From the NCBI RefSeq assembly GCF_000426845.1, contig NZ_AUGD01000012.1:155187-219186 (forward strand): a stretch of 64,000 bases of DNA, written 5' to 3'. Below are positions 49,563 through 60,970 of the stretch, one piece after another. Position 1 is the stretch's first letter. Every line of letters begins with the position of its first letter. The notes under the pieces are model-generated. The model saw nothing but the letters and a program-made list of their open reading frames with translations. It did not search any database and was not told the DNA's origin. A program made the position numbers and the translations under genes. The DNA is from Bradyrhizobium sp. in8p8. GTDB taxonomy: Bacteria > Pseudomonadota > Alphaproteobacteria > Rhizobiales > Xanthobacteraceae.

Positions 49563-51026
49563 ATGACGGACAAGGTCTCGCGTCGCCGATTTGCGAAGAT
49601 CGCGGGGCTGTCCGCAGCCGGGATGACTGGTGCGATCGACGCAGCCAAAGCCAAGCCGGCCCGGCCGCCGCGCGGGGGAGGCGGCTTTCCGCCGGGTTTC
49701 ATCTGGGGTACGGCGACCTCGTCATACCAGGTGGAGGGCGCCGTCAACGAGGATGGGCGTGGGGCTTCGATCTGGGACAAGTTCGCGCGCATCGCCGGCA
49801 AGATCGAGGACGGCACCACCGGCGACCGCGCCAATGAGCACTATCACCGCTACAAGGAGGACATCGCGCTCATCAAGGCGCTCGGCTGCAGGGCTTATCG
49901 CTTCTCCGTGGCCTGGCCGCGGCTGTTTCCGGAAGGCGACGGCAAGCCCAACCCGAAGGGGCTCGATTTCTACAATCGCCTCGTTGACGAGCTCCTGAAG
50001 AACGGCATCGAGCCGTGGCTGACGCTCTATCATTGGGATCTGCCGCAATCGCTCCAGGACCGTTTTGGCGGCTGGCGTTCAACAGATACCTGCAAGATCT
50101 TTGGCGACTATGCGGCATACGTCGCCAAGCACCTCACCGACCGCGTCAAGAACGTGTTCACGCTAAACGAGAGCGGCCGTTTCGTCTATTTCGGTTACGG
50201 CATCGGCATCGACGCGCCGGGCCTGAAGTTGCCGCAGGCCGAGGTCAACCAGATCAGGCACAACAGCGCGCTGGCGCATGGGATCGCGGTACAGGCCGTG
50301 CGCGCCCATGGCCGGCGCGGCACCAGGGTGGGGCCGGCCGAGAACATCGATGCCTGCGTGCCGGCGATCGACACGCCGGAGAACGTCCGCGCCGCGGAGA
50401 TTGCGCTGCGCGAGATGAATGCCGGCTATCTCAACGTCATCATGACGGGCCGCTATACCGACGCCTTCCTGAAATTTGCGGGACCCGACGCGCCGAAATT
50501 CACCGATGCGGAGCTCAAGATCATCTCCTCGCCGGTCGATTTTCTCGGCCTCAACATCTACGCGCCTCAGAACTATGTGGTGGCCTCCGACCAGGGCGCG
50601 GGCTTCATGCCGCTGCCGATCCCGAAATCGTTCCCGCACATGAATTCGGACTGGCTGCGCGTCGGGCCCGAGACGATCTACTGGGTGCCGAAGCTCGCAG
50701 CCAAGATATGGAAAACAGACGCGATCTACATCAGCGAGAACGGCACCTCCGGCGACGACGTCGTCACGCCCGACGGCAAGATCTACGACACCGACCGCAT
50801 CATGTATTTGCGCAACTATCTCGCCCAGCTCCAGCGCGCCACTGCCGAAGGCGTGCCGGTGCGCGGCTATTTCCTCTGGAGCCTGATGGACAATTTCGAA
50901 TGGGTCTACGGGCTGAACAAGCGCTTCGGCCTCTACCACGTCAATTTCGACACCCAGGTCCGTACGCCGAAACTCAGCGCCAGCTTCTATCGCAACGTGA
51001 TCGCGAACAATTCGGCGGGGGCGTGA
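49563..51026 (+). CDS. Tat-exported GH1 family beta-glucosidase
   Basis: The ATG at 49563 gives about 487 residues. The leader SRRRFAKIAGLSAAGMTG is a twin-arginine signal, followed by the GH1 entry motif FIWGTATSSYQVEGAVNEDGRG. The acid/base Glu lies in FTLNESGRF (usually TFNEP) and the nucleophile Glu in YISENGTSGDD. YHWDLPQSLQDRFGGW and YFLWSLMDNFEWVYG complete the barrel signature. It should hydrolyse beta-glucosides. Export through Tat is less common for GH1 enzymes, many of which are cytoplasmic. No sugar transporter is adjacent. Confidence 0.92.
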   Translation: MTDKVSRRRFAKIAGLSAAGMTGAIDAAKAKPARPPRGGGGFPPGFIWGTATSSYQVEGAVNEDGRGASIWDKFARIAGKIEDGTTGDRANEHYHRYKEDIALIKALGCRAYRFSVAWPRLFPEGDGKPNPKGLDFYNRLVDELLKNGIEPWLTLYHWDLPQSLQDRFGGWRSTDTCKIFGDYAAYVAKHLTDRVKNVFTLNESGRFVYFGYGIGIDAPGLKLPQAEVNQIRHNSALAHGIAVQAVRAHGRRGTRVGPAENIDACVPAIDTPENVRAAEIALREMNAGYLNVIMTGRYTDAFLKFAGPDAPKFTDAELKIISSPVDFLGLNIYAPQNYVVASDQGAGFMPLPIPKSFPHMNSDWLRVGPETIYWVPKLAAKIWKTDAIYISENGTSGDDVVTPDGKIYDTDRIMYLRNYLAQLQRATAEGVPVRGYFLWSLMDNFEWVYGLNKRFGLYHVNFDTQVRTPKLSASFYRNVIANNSAGA

Positions 51027-51205
51027 ACTCTTCCTTCTTGGAGCGTTGTCGCGACGGGGACAGGCCCGGCCAAGACCTCGTTGAGGCTTTCGCGTAGCGG
51101 AAAATCTGCGTGAGGGGACGGAGAGGGCGCGTCGCGCCGCGCATTGACTCTCCTCTCTCCCTTATTCAAAACCGCGGTCAACACTCATAACAAGAGGCAA
51201 CGCCA

Positions 51206-52438
51206 ATGGCTGACGCGCTGATCATCGATGCCTGCAGGACCCCCCGAGGCATCGGAAAGACGGGCAAGGGAGCGCTTTCGGGCATTCATCCGCAGCAGCT
51301 CGGAGCAACCGTGCTGCGCGCGCTTGCCGATCGCACCGGCATCAATACGGCAGACGTCGACGACATCGTCTGGGGTTGCAGCGCGCAGGTCGCGACGCAA
51401 AGCGGCGATCTCGGCCGCATGTCCGCGCTCGATGCCGGCTATGACGTGCGCGCCAGCGCGGTGACGCTCGATCGCTTCTGTGGAAGCGGCATCACCAGCG
51501 TCAACATGGCCGCAAGCTCGATCATGGCCGGCGCCGAGGATCTCGTCATCGCCGGCGGCTGCGAGATGATGTCGATGGAGGGGCGGCGCGGCAGTGGTCC
51601 GATGATGATGGACAACGGCAATCTGCGCCTGCGTGCACTGCATCCCCAGTCGCATCAGGGCGTCTGCGCCGACGCGATTGCGACCATGGAGGGCATCAGC
51701 CGACGGGACGTCGATGCGCTCGGGCTGGAGAGCCAGAAGCGTGCCGCGCATGCCATGGCGAACGGGTACTTCAAAAAGAGCCTGGTGCCAGTCTATCGCG
51801 AGGACGGCAGCCTCGCGCTCGACCACGAGGAATATCCACGGCCGCAAACCACGATGGAAGGCCTGAGCAGCCTGAAGCCGGCGTTCCCTGCGATCGCCGA
51901 CTACGCTCTCGACGACAAGGGCACGACATATCGTGGCCTGATCCTGCAAGAATACCCTGAGCTGAAGATCGACTTCGTGCATCACGCCGGCAACTCCTCC
52001 GGCGTGGTCGACGGCGCCGCCGCGATCCTTCTCGCATCGCCCGCTTACGCCAAGGCGCACGGCTTGAAGCCGCGCGCCCGCGTGGTGGCGATGGCCAACA
52101 TGGGGGACTCGCCGACCCTGATGCTGAACGCGCCGGTGCCGGCGACGCGCAAGGTGCTGGCAAAGGCCGGTCTTACCACCGACGACATCGACCTGTTCGA
52201 GATCAACGAGGCCTTTGCGGTGGTGGCGGAAAAATATATCCGCGACCTCAAGCTCGACCGCGCGAAGGTCAACGTCAATGGCGGCTCGATTGCGCTCGGC
52301 CATCCCATCGGCGCCACCGGCTCGATCCTGATCGGCACCGTGCTAGACGAGCTCGAGCGGCGCGATCTCAAGCGTGGTCTCGTCACCATGTGCGCCGCGG
52401 GCGGCATGGCGCCGGCCATCATCATCGAGCGCGTCTAG
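51206..52438 (+). CDS. acetyl-CoA acetyltransferase family thiolase
   Basis: The 410-residue protein follows AAGAGG and contains the full thiolase set: the acyl-carrier Cys in TLDRFCGSGIT, the NEAF motif in INEAFAVV, the His in NGGSIALGHPIGATG and the second Cys in TMCAAGGMAPA. It catalyses acetyl transfer in beta-oxidation or acetoacetyl-CoA synthesis. Sequence alone does not separate these. It is monocistronic, with a hairpin at 52463-52488 just after it. Confidence 0.92.
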   Translation: MADALIIDACRTPRGIGKTGKGALSGIHPQQLGATVLRALADRTGINTADVDDIVWGCSAQVATQSGDLGRMSALDAGYDVRASAVTLDRFCGSGITSVNMAASSIMAGAEDLVIAGGCEMMSMEGRRGSGPMMMDNGNLRLRALHPQSHQGVCADAIATMEGISRRDVDALGLESQKRAAHAMANGYFKKSLVPVYREDGSLALDHEEYPRPQTTMEGLSSLKPAFPAIADYALDDKGTTYRGLILQEYPELKIDFVHHAGNSSGVVDGAAAILLASPAYAKAHGLKPRARVVAMANMGDSPTLMLNAPVPATRKVLAKAGLTTDDIDLFEINEAFAVVAEKYIRDLKLDRAKVNVNGGSIALGHPIGATGSILIGTVLDELERRDLKRGLVTMCAAGGMAPAIIIERV

Positions 52439-52462
52439 GCCTTTTTTCGCAGGGTGAATCGC

Positions 52463-52488
52463 GACCGGCCTCCCCCAAGAGGCCGGTC
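52463..52488 (+). terminator. terminator-like hairpin after the thiolase gene
   Basis: GACCGGCCTC and GAGGCCGGTC form a perfect 10-bp stem around CCCCAA, 24 bases after the stop. No T-run follows, so efficiency is uncertain. Confidence 0.6.
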
Positions 52489-52719
52489 GTTGCTTGTCGA
52501 AAGCCGCGAATCAGATTTAGCAAGGTGTCGTGCGGGCCTTTGAAACAAGGCAAAATCCGTTGCTCGTGGCTTCTGCCGCTCCGGAAGTAGCCAAAAAGCA
52601 GGGTTTTTTGCCACAGGGGGCCAGAAAAGCCCGTAAAATCGCGAGAAAACTGTGCAGAAGGCTATAGGCCTTCTACGGTTGGTCTAATATGCAACCGGCA
52701 ACGAATCAGAGGAGACACG

Positions 52720-53022
52720 ATGCCAACCCAGATGTCCAAATCGCAATTGATCGAAAAGATTGCGACCGCCACCGAGCTTTCCAAGCGTGACGTCAAGAAC
52801 GTCATGGAGACGCTGACCGACGTCGGCCACAAGGAGCTCAAGAAGAACGGCCTGTTCCTGGTGCCGGGCTTCGCCAAGTTCGTGGTCATCAAGAAGCCTG
52901 CGACCAAGGCGCGCAAGGGCACCAACCCGTTCACGGGTGAGGAGATGATGTTCAAGGCCAAGCCGGCCCGGAAGATCGTCCGTGCTCGCCCGGTCAAGGC
53001 TGCCAAGGACGCCGTGGGCTAA
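52720..53022 (+). CDS. HU-family DNA-binding protein
   Basis: AGAGGAGAC precedes the ATG. The 100-residue protein matches HU/IHF-type proteins: SKSQLIEKIATATELSKRDV at the helical N-terminus and FLVPGFAKFVVIKKPATKARKGTNPFTGE in the DNA-binding arm, where RKGTNPFTGE is close to the canonical RxGxNPxTGE. The Lys/Arg-rich tail (ARKIVRARPVKAAKDAVG) extends beyond the usual 90 residues. It would act in nucleoid structure. A strong terminator follows 7 bases after the stop. Confidence 0.92.
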   Translation: MPTQMSKSQLIEKIATATELSKRDVKNVMETLTDVGHKELKKNGLFLVPGFAKFVVIKKPATKARKGTNPFTGEEMMFKAKPARKIVRARPVKAAKDAVG

Positions 53023-53028
53023 CAACGC

Positions 53029-53060
53029 AAAGGCCCCCTCGGATTGGAGGGGGCCTTTTG
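53029..53060 (+). terminator. rho-independent terminator after the HU-family gene
   Basis: AAAGGCCCCCTC and GAGGGGGCCTTT form a 12-bp stem with loop GGATTG, followed by TGTTT. The A and T ends make it usable from both strands. Confidence 0.85.
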
Positions 53061-53095
53061 TTTCGAGGCAGCCGCGAGGGCCTGAGACGGAGGGC

Positions 53096-53251
53096 TCAGC
53101 CCTTGCGGCGCTTCACCCGGACCGGGACCGGCTGAAGCCGCGGCTGGGCTCCTGCAAGCGCATCGCGCAGCCGGTCGACGGCTCGGTCGAGCAGTTCGCG
53201 CAGCCGCTGCGTTGTCTGCGATCTCTTTGCTCTGTCCAGCAGTTTCGGCAT
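53096..53251 (-). CDS. small basic protein encoded directly after lon
   Basis: The 51-residue frame begins MPKLLDRAKRSQTTQRLREL and ends VRVKRRKG. The GTGA at the lon stop (GTG at 53260) would be an alternative, translationally coupled start. The Arg/Lys-rich helical product could be DNA- or membrane-associated, but no family is recognised. Confidence 0.5.
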   Translation of the reverse strand: MPKLLDRAKRSQTTQRLRELLDRAVDRLRDALAGAQPRLQPVPVRVKRRKG

Positions 53252-53256
53252 CGCCT

Positions 53257-55644
<2,388 letters not shown>

Positions 55645-55652
55645 GATCGACC

Positions 55653-56036
55653 TCAGGATTTGGCGAGGCGCAGTGCGACGCAGCCGTCCATCACGAAGCG
55701 GCTGATGGCGTAACGGCCAAGGGGCAATGCAATACGGCGCTCAAAACGCCCCTGCGGCAGCTCGAGCCGGTGGATGCGGGCGTTGCGAAGCTCCGGCGGG
55801 AGGGTGCGCTGACCGGAGATGACGAGAACGCCGTCGTGGATGACCGTCTCGACATTGTCCGGATTGACCCCGGGAAGCGCCACCAGGATCAGGAGCTCGC
55901 GCTCGGTTTCGAGCACGTCGATGGGCGGCTCCCAACAGGCTTCCTGGCGGCCGAACTGCTGGCGCAGCCGATCGGCGCGGGTCAGCGAATCCAGGGCTTC
56001 GGACAGCATCCAGTCGAGGGGATTCTTGGGTTGCAT
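55653..56036 (-). CDS. Hsp20/alpha-crystallin family small heat-shock protein
   Basis: The 127-residue protein has the alpha-crystallin core: PPIDVLETERELLILVALPGVN, then RIHRLELPQGRFERRIALPLG near the C-terminus, where the family's FxRxxxLP pattern is recognisable. It holds unfolded proteins for later refolding or for degradation by the Lon encoded eight bases downstream. The pairing of hsp20 with lon is a sensible quality-control unit. No heat-shock promoter or RNA thermometer was identified. Confidence 0.88.
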   Translation of the reverse strand: MQPKNPLDWMLSEALDSLTRADRLRQQFGRQEACWEPPIDVLETERELLILVALPGVNPDNVETVIHDGVLVISGQRTLPPELRNARIHRLELPQGRFERRIALPLGRYAISRFVMDGCVALRLAKS

Positions 56037-56139
56037 GATGTAGGCTCGGGGGTGGGAAAGCCTGCATATGGGGCGGGTTCCGGGGAAATCCAGTGCGAGG
56101 GCGCTGATGTGCCATGCACTGTGGGCCCCTCCGAAAAGC

Positions 56140-56167
56140 GAACGCCGCGGCTCGGGCCGCGGCGTTC
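56140..56167. terminator. strong hairpin terminator between ferritin-like and hsp20 genes
   Basis: GAACGCCGCGGC pairs with GCCGCGGCGTTC around TCGG, a 12-bp perfect stem. It lies just after the ferritin-like gene stop on the minus strand and likely separates it from hsp20. Confidence 0.65.
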
Positions 56168-56189
56168 CGTCATTTGCCTAGAGGTTGGG

Positions 56190-56771
56190 TCAGGCCGCCG
56201 CGCGGTACTCTTCTTCGGCCTCGAGGTTGATCACGGAGGTGGCGAGCTCCGTCAGGGCGTGATCGGTCGCCTCTTCCTCGTCCAGCGTCTCCTGGAGCAG
56301 CCTTGCCGCGTCCTGCATGCCGAGCTCCTCGGCCCAGGTGCGCAGCGTGCCGTAGCGCGAGATCTCGTAATGCTCGACCGCCTGTGCGGCCGCGAGCAGG
56401 CCCGCATCGAGTGCCGGCGCACCCTTGAACTCCTTCATGATCTCGGCGCCCTCGTCGGTGATGCCGTTGATCGCCTCGCAGGGCTTTCCGCGTGCGGGCT
56501 TGCCCAGCATCTTGAAGATCTGGTCCAGCCGCTTGACCTGGCCCTGGGTCTCGCGCAGATGCTTGTTGAAGGCGGCGGCCAGCTCTTTCGACCGCGCTGC
56601 CTTCGCCATCTTGGGCAAGGTCTTGATGATCTTGTTCTCGGCGAAATAGATGTCCTTCAGCGTCTCCAGAAACAGATCGCTGAGCATCTTCGGCGCCTGA
56701 CGCGGGCGGCGCGCCGCGGTCTTCTTGGCCGCGGACTTCTTGGTGGTGCGCTTCTTCGCTCGTTTAGCCAT
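56190..56771 (-). CDS. YciF/YciE-type ferritin-like domain protein
   Basis: The 193-residue protein has a Lys-rich N-terminal tail (AKRAKKRTTKKSAAKKTAARR) resembling histone H1-like tails. A four-helix DUF892 ferritin-like domain follows, with metal-binding Glu/His motifs in LKDIYFAENKIIKTL, HLRETQGQVKRLDQIF, QAVEHYEISRYGTLRTWA and LDEEEATDHALTELA. Such proteins are stress-induced in other bacteria. The basic tail may allow DNA contact, as in Dps-like protectors; that is inference. Confidence 0.88.
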   Translation of the reverse strand: MAKRAKKRTTKKSAAKKTAARRPRQAPKMLSDLFLETLKDIYFAENKIIKTLPKMAKAARSKELAAAFNKHLRETQGQVKRLDQIFKMLGKPARGKPCEAINGITDEGAEIMKEFKGAPALDAGLLAAAQAVEHYEISRYGTLRTWAEELGMQDAARLLQETLDEEEATDHALTELATSVINLEAEEEYRAAA

Positions 56772-56884
56772 ACGTCCTCCTCATGAGGCGACACGGGAAG
56801 GCCTCGCCTTCCTCAATCCTCGGGCGATCAAAACCTCAGGGGAACGAAAAGTTCCAAATCGCACCCGGCGTTCGCCGGGCTCGC

Positions 56885-57091
56885 TCAGGTCGGACGCTTG
56901 TAGGGGTCTTCCTGGCGCTGTCGCTCTTCCGTCGCACGATCCAGGCGTGCCCGTTCGCTGCGGCGTAGATGGCCGGCCTTCATCACCCCGTAAACAAGGA
57001 CCCCGCCGAGCACGAACGCGCCGATGAACCAGAGCCAAAGCATCTGGGCCGAGGCGTGGCCCAGGAGCATGCTCACTCCGCTGTCGCTCAT
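56885..57091 (-). CDS. small membrane protein of unknown function
   Basis: This 68-residue product (MSDSGVSMLLGHASAQMLWLW) has one transmembrane segment (LWFIGAFVLGGVLVYGVMKAG) and a charged cytoplasmic-like tail ending RQRQEDPYKRPT. It sits between the ferritin-like and YbdK genes on the same strand. No family is recognised. Confidence 0.6.
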   Translation of the reverse strand: MSDSGVSMLLGHASAQMLWLWFIGAFVLGGVLVYGVMKAGHLRRSERARLDRATEERQRQEDPYKRPT

Positions 57092-57178
57092 GATTGGTCT
57101 CCACCGATGTTCATTGCGGTCATGCTGAGCTTAAGTCGGCCGCTGAAACGTCGTTCCATGCGACCGCTTCGTGATGGG

Positions 57179-58366
57179 TCAGACCAGATCCGCGAGCGGT
57201 TGCCGCGCCGGAGGCGTCTTCGGCTCGCCGCCCCGGGCGGTGAAGTCACCGGCTTCGGTCGATGTCCGCAGCCATTTCGTCACGTCCCCGATGGCTTCCC
57301 GCGGCGACCGGCCGAACTTCCTCAAGCTGCGGAAATATTCGAGCTGAAGATGCGCCGAAGTGCCGCGCTTGGGGATCGACTTAAGATGCTGGATATCGTC
57401 TTCGATGCCCAGATGCGCGATATGAGGTGCCAGCATGGCAATCACGGAATCAAGCCAGCTTCGAAATGAAATCGGTTCGAACGACACCAGGTCGATATAG
57501 GTGCCGTCGGTTCCGTAGCGCTGGGCGCGCCAGCGATTCTCCTCGACCAACGCGCGGTGCACGGCCGAATGCGTGGCGTTCAGGTCGGGATGGTGGACGG
57601 CATGGCGGACCAGCGCGCGAAACAGCGCTGCGATCGCCACGGAGTCCGCGGTAGCGGTGCAGCAATCGGTGATGCGCAGCTCCAGGGTCGGATGCTGAAG
57701 CGAGGGCCGCAGCGCCCACCAGACATAGGTGGCGTTGGGCACGATGCCTGCATCGACCAATGTCTTCACATACGTCTCGTATTCGGCCAGGTTCCGGAAC
57801 ATCTCCGGAAAGCCGGTGCGGGGCAGGGCGTCGTTGGCGGCATTGCGGTAGCCCAGCAATCCCGTTGGATAGCCGCACCAGAACGGCGACGAGGTCGAGA
57901 GCGCCAGCAGCAGCGGCAGGAACGGCACCAGGCGGTGCATGATCTCGACGCGCAAGTCGGGCTCGGGCACCTCGACATGAACGTGCAGTCCGCTGATCGG
58001 ATTGCCGAGGCCGACCATTCCGAGGTCGCTGATGACCTTGCTGTAGCGGCGCTTGCGCGTCATGCGCTGCTGCTGCGGCTGCGCCAGCGGATGCGTGCCC
58101 GCCGCGATGATTCCGACGCCGTGCTCCTTGCCGACCTCGGTAAGAACCGAGCGATAGCGCGCGAGCTCGGCCCGAGCATCGCCCGAGGACGTCAGCGGCG
58201 GGGTCGCCACCTCGATCTGCGATTGCAGGATCTCGGTGGTCAGCCGCTCGCCGAGGCGCTTCTGGGCTGCCGCCATGTAGGGCTTGGGCAGCTCCGATCG
58301 TGGTGCCGCGGACTGGCGGCTGACCAGAAAGTATTCCTCTTCGATGCCGAAGCGGTAACGGTGCAT
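57179..58366 (-). CDS. carboxylate-amine ligase of the YbdK/GCS2 family
   Basis: The 395-residue protein begins MHRYRFGIEEEYFLVSRQ, the GIEEE(F/Y) mark of glutamate-cysteine ligase-like enzymes. It continues with IQSQIEVATPP-like (LQSQIEVATPPL), GTHPLAQ, SGLHVHVEVPE and ELRITDCCTATADSVAIAAL. It should ligate an amine to a carboxylate using ATP; YbdK has weak glutamate-cysteine ligase activity. It lies three bases after the stop of an amidotransferase-like gene, which suggests a gamma-glutamyl handling pair. Actual substrates are unknown. Confidence 0.88.
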   Translation of the reverse strand: MHRYRFGIEEEYFLVSRQSAAPRSELPKPYMAAAQKRLGERLTTEILQSQIEVATPPLTSSGDARAELARYRSVLTEVGKEHGVGIIAAGTHPLAQPQQQRMTRKRRYSKVISDLGMVGLGNPISGLHVHVEVPEPDLRVEIMHRLVPFLPLLLALSTSSPFWCGYPTGLLGYRNAANDALPRTGFPEMFRNLAEYETYVKTLVDAGIVPNATYVWWALRPSLQHPTLELRITDCCTATADSVAIAALFRALVRHAVHHPDLNATHSAVHRALVEENRWRAQRYGTDGTYIDLVSFEPISFRSWLDSVIAMLAPHIAHLGIEDDIQHLKSIPKRGTSAHLQLEYFRSLRKFGRSPREAIGDVTKWLRTSTEAGDFTARGGEPKTPPARQPLADLV

Positions 58367-58369
58367 GAC

Positions 58370-59317
58370 CTATGCTGCCCCTTGCGCCTTGGCATGGCGG
58401 CGAACCGCGTCCCCGAAGGCTGTCAGGATACGCGCCGACGCATGGTCGGAGCTCGCCCAATAGTCTGGGTGAAAGAGCGTGCCGACGGCGAAATCGCTCG
58501 CGCCCTCGACGCTGACTGCCTCGATCGAACCGTCCTCAGCCACGGCCTCCGCGACCAGACCCGGAGCGAGATCGGCGATGAGAAAGCTGTGCAGCGAGTT
58601 CACGGTGATCGAGTCTGCGCCACAGATATCCTGCAGGACACCACCCTTTCGCAGCGTCACTTTCTGCCGCAGCCGGTAGCGGGCGTCCTCGTTGTCCGCC
58701 TCGGGCGTGCCATGGCGCTTGTCCTCCGGCAAATCGTCCGGCTCCTTCGCCAGCGTGCCGCCAAAGGCGACGTTGAGCTCCTGAATTCCCCGGCAGATGA
58801 AAAGCGCGGGGATGCCTCGCGCCAGCGCCCGTGGGATCAGCCGGAGTGCGACCTCGTCGCGGAATTGGTCGAACGGCCCGTCGCGTGCCTCGTCCGCAAT
58901 TCGCCCATAGCGCGACGGATGAACGTTGGTCTGCCCGCCGCCGACGAAAAGGCCGTCGAGCCCGTCGAGATAGGCATCGACGTCGGCTTCTGGCGCGACG
59001 GGCAGGATGCGCGGCACGGCGCCGGCCACGAGGCCCACGGCCTTGACGCAGATCAGCGCGACCGAGGCGAGCTGCTCGCCACGCGCGACCATGGAATCGG
59101 AGAGAATGCCGACCTGCGGTGAACCGCTGCGAGCCTGCCACTGGCGGCGCGAGGCGCTATGTCTCCATTGCTGAAGGCCATAGGCGACCGCATCGGCCGC
59201 GCTGCCGAATTGATGAATGGCAGCCTTGAGCTCTCTGACGTTTGTCCCCAATCGAAGCGCCATGCGGCTGCATGCAACGGGATCGTGCGGATCGATTCTG
59301 GAGCGGGGCTCGTGCAA
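58370..59317 (-). CDS. class I glutamine amidotransferase-like protein (gamma-glutamyl hydrolase type)
   Basis: The start may be 59317 or the ATG at 59263. The 315-residue frame contains the nucleophile Cys in FICRGIQELNVAFGG and the His in GTLFHPDYW (usually HPE). GLFVGGGQTNVHPSRYG marks the peptidase C26/PuuD-like group. These enzymes hydrolyse gamma-glutamyl amides. The product ends three bases before the YbdK gene, so a make-and-break gamma-glutamyl pathway is plausible. An extra ~70 N-terminal residues are unusual for PuuD. Confidence 0.85.
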   Translation of the reverse strand: MHEPRSRIDPHDPVACSRMALRLGTNVRELKAAIHQFGSAADAVAYGLQQWRHSASRRQWQARSGSPQVGILSDSMVARGEQLASVALICVKAVGLVAGAVPRILPVAPEADVDAYLDGLDGLFVGGGQTNVHPSRYGRIADEARDGPFDQFRDEVALRLIPRALARGIPALFICRGIQELNVAFGGTLAKEPDDLPEDKRHGTPEADNEDARYRLRQKVTLRKGGVLQDICGADSITVNSLHSFLIADLAPGLVAEAVAEDGSIEAVSVEGASDFAVGTLFHPDYWASSDHASARILTAFGDAVRRHAKAQGAA

Positions 59318-59474
59318 TTGTCTCGGCTGCTTCTATTCGTGTGGCGATGCCGAGTAAAACGGCAATCGTAGAGAATGGTTGCTTCATGATCGAGCCGCTC
59401 GATCTATTTACTCAGCACGAGCCTTAACTTTTGTTATTGCTCGCACTCGAACAGCCGGACGGGGAGAAGCGCTC

Positions 59475-60101
59475 ATGATTGATTTCTCTCTGTCCGCCTT
59501 CGTGACGCTGCTGTTGGTGATCGATCCTGTCGGTCTCGTGCCCGCCTTTCTCGCTGCCACAGCCGGCCTGCCCGACAAGGCCAAGCGAACGATCGCGCTG
59601 CGCGCGCCGTTGATCGCCGCCTCGATCCTGGTGGTGATCGCGCTGGTCGGAAACTGGCTGCTGCGCGAGCTCGGGATCGGCATCCCCGCCTTCCAGATCG
59701 CCGGCGGCCTGCTGCTGTTCGGCGTCTCCTATCAGATGATCTTCGGCGATCGTCCGCACCGCGAGGCACGCGAGGCCAACAAGGCGACCGCGGAGCATGT
59801 CTCGGACGTCGCAGTGTTTCCCCTGGCGATCCCCATGATGGCCGGCCCCGGCGCGATTGCGACCACGCTGCTCCTTTCGGGCGGCGCCGGCTACGGACCG
59901 CGGCTCGCCATCATCATCGCCGTCGTGCTCTGCGTCTGCCTGATCTGCATGCTGTGTTTTCTCTCCGCGAGCCTGATCGCGCGCACGCTCGGGCGTACCG
60001 GCAATGCCGTGCTCTCGCGCGTCCTCGGCATGCTGCTCGCGGCTTATTCCGTGCAGTTCGTGATCAACGGGATTGCGGCCGTCCGGACCAGCCTGCCATA
60101 G
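59475..60101 (+). CDS. MarC-family integral membrane protein
   Basis: GGGGAGAAG precedes the ATG at 59475. The 208-residue protein has about six transmembrane helices with the MarC pattern LLLVIDPVGLVPAFLAAT, FQIAGGLLLFGVSYQMIFG and PLAIPMMAGPGAIATTLLL. MarC-family proteins have no agreed function; the earlier link to multiple antibiotic resistance is not supported as a direct role. Divergent from the amidotransferase-like gene. Confidence 0.9.
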   Translation: MIDFSLSAFVTLLLVIDPVGLVPAFLAATAGLPDKAKRTIALRAPLIAASILVVIALVGNWLLRELGIGIPAFQIAGGLLLFGVSYQMIFGDRPHREAREANKATAEHVSDVAVFPLAIPMMAGPGAIATTLLLSGGAGYGPRLAIIIAVVLCVCLICMLCFLSASLIARTLGRTGNAVLSRVLGMLLAAYSVQFVINGIAAVRTSLP

Positions 60102-60252
60102 GGCTGCGACAATCTGTTGTTGGCTTCGCCATTATTTCGTGGTCGGGCAGACGTGCCGGCAAGACGGGCCGCCAGATCCGGGACGCTTTCGCTTGCGCTG
60201 CCATATTGCTTGACGTACTTCCGATCCAACAAGCCCATCGTCAGGAGATCTG

Positions 60253-60906
60253 ATGTCGATGACAGCGGACGAGCTCGCCAAGAAACAGGCCATCATCGAC
60301 GCCTGCCGTCGCATGAACGCGCTCGGCATCAACCAGGGCACATCAGGCAATATCAGTGTCCGGCATGTGGACGGACTTCTGGTCACGCCGACCAGCGTGC
60401 CCTATGACGCGATGACCCCGGACCAGATCGTCTTCATGGCGATGGACGGTAGGCACGCGCCGCACCAGAAGCCATCGAGCGAATGGCGCTTCCATCGCGA
60501 CATCCTGAAGTCGCGGCCCGACGTCAATGCCGTCGTGCATGCGCATCCGACCTATTGCACCATTCTGGCGATCATGGGCATGGAGATCCCGCCGGTGCAC
60601 TATATGATCGCGGCAGCCGGCGGCGAGAGCATCCGCTGCGCGCCTTATGCGACGTTCGGAACGGCGGAGCTATCGGACCATGCGGTGCGGGCGCTGGAGG
60701 GCCGGCTGGCCTGCCTGCTCGACCACCACGGCATGATCGCGATGGGCAAGACGCTGGACAAGGCGATGTGGCTGGCCGTCGAGGTCGAGACGCTGGCGCG
60801 GCAATATCACGGCTGCCTCCAGATCGGACGACCGCCGCTGCTCCCCAGCGACGAGATCGAACGCGTCCGCCGGCGCATGGCCGGCTACGGCCTGTCGGAA
60901 GGGTAG
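60253..60906 (+). CDS. class II aldolase family protein (fuculose-phosphate aldolase-like)
   Basis: The 217-residue protein has GTSGNISVRHVDGLLVTPTSVPYD and zinc-binding histidines in AVVHAHPTYCTILA, with a second His motif in LLDHHGMIAMG. These give the FucA-like metal site. Class II aldolases cleave sugar phosphates or related compounds; the exact substrate is not clear. It lies 65 bases from the ClC channel gene. Confidence 0.88.
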   Translation: MSMTADELAKKQAIIDACRRMNALGINQGTSGNISVRHVDGLLVTPTSVPYDAMTPDQIVFMAMDGRHAPHQKPSSEWRFHRDILKSRPDVNAVVHAHPTYCTILAIMGMEIPPVHYMIAAAGGESIRCAPYATFGTAELSDHAVRALEGRLACLLDHHGMIAMGKTLDKAMWLAVEVETLARQYHGCLQIGRPPLLPSDEIERVRRRMAGYGLSEG

Positions 60907-60970
60907 GGGCGGGCAAGAGGTGTTCGTGCGGATCAGACATCTCGTCGATGGCAAGGGGACGAGCCGCACC

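Noticed and set aside
57557..59122. 521-codon plus-strand open frame
   Set aside because: It spans two minus-strand genes with clear family motifs (YbdK and amidotransferase) and has no coherent protein features.
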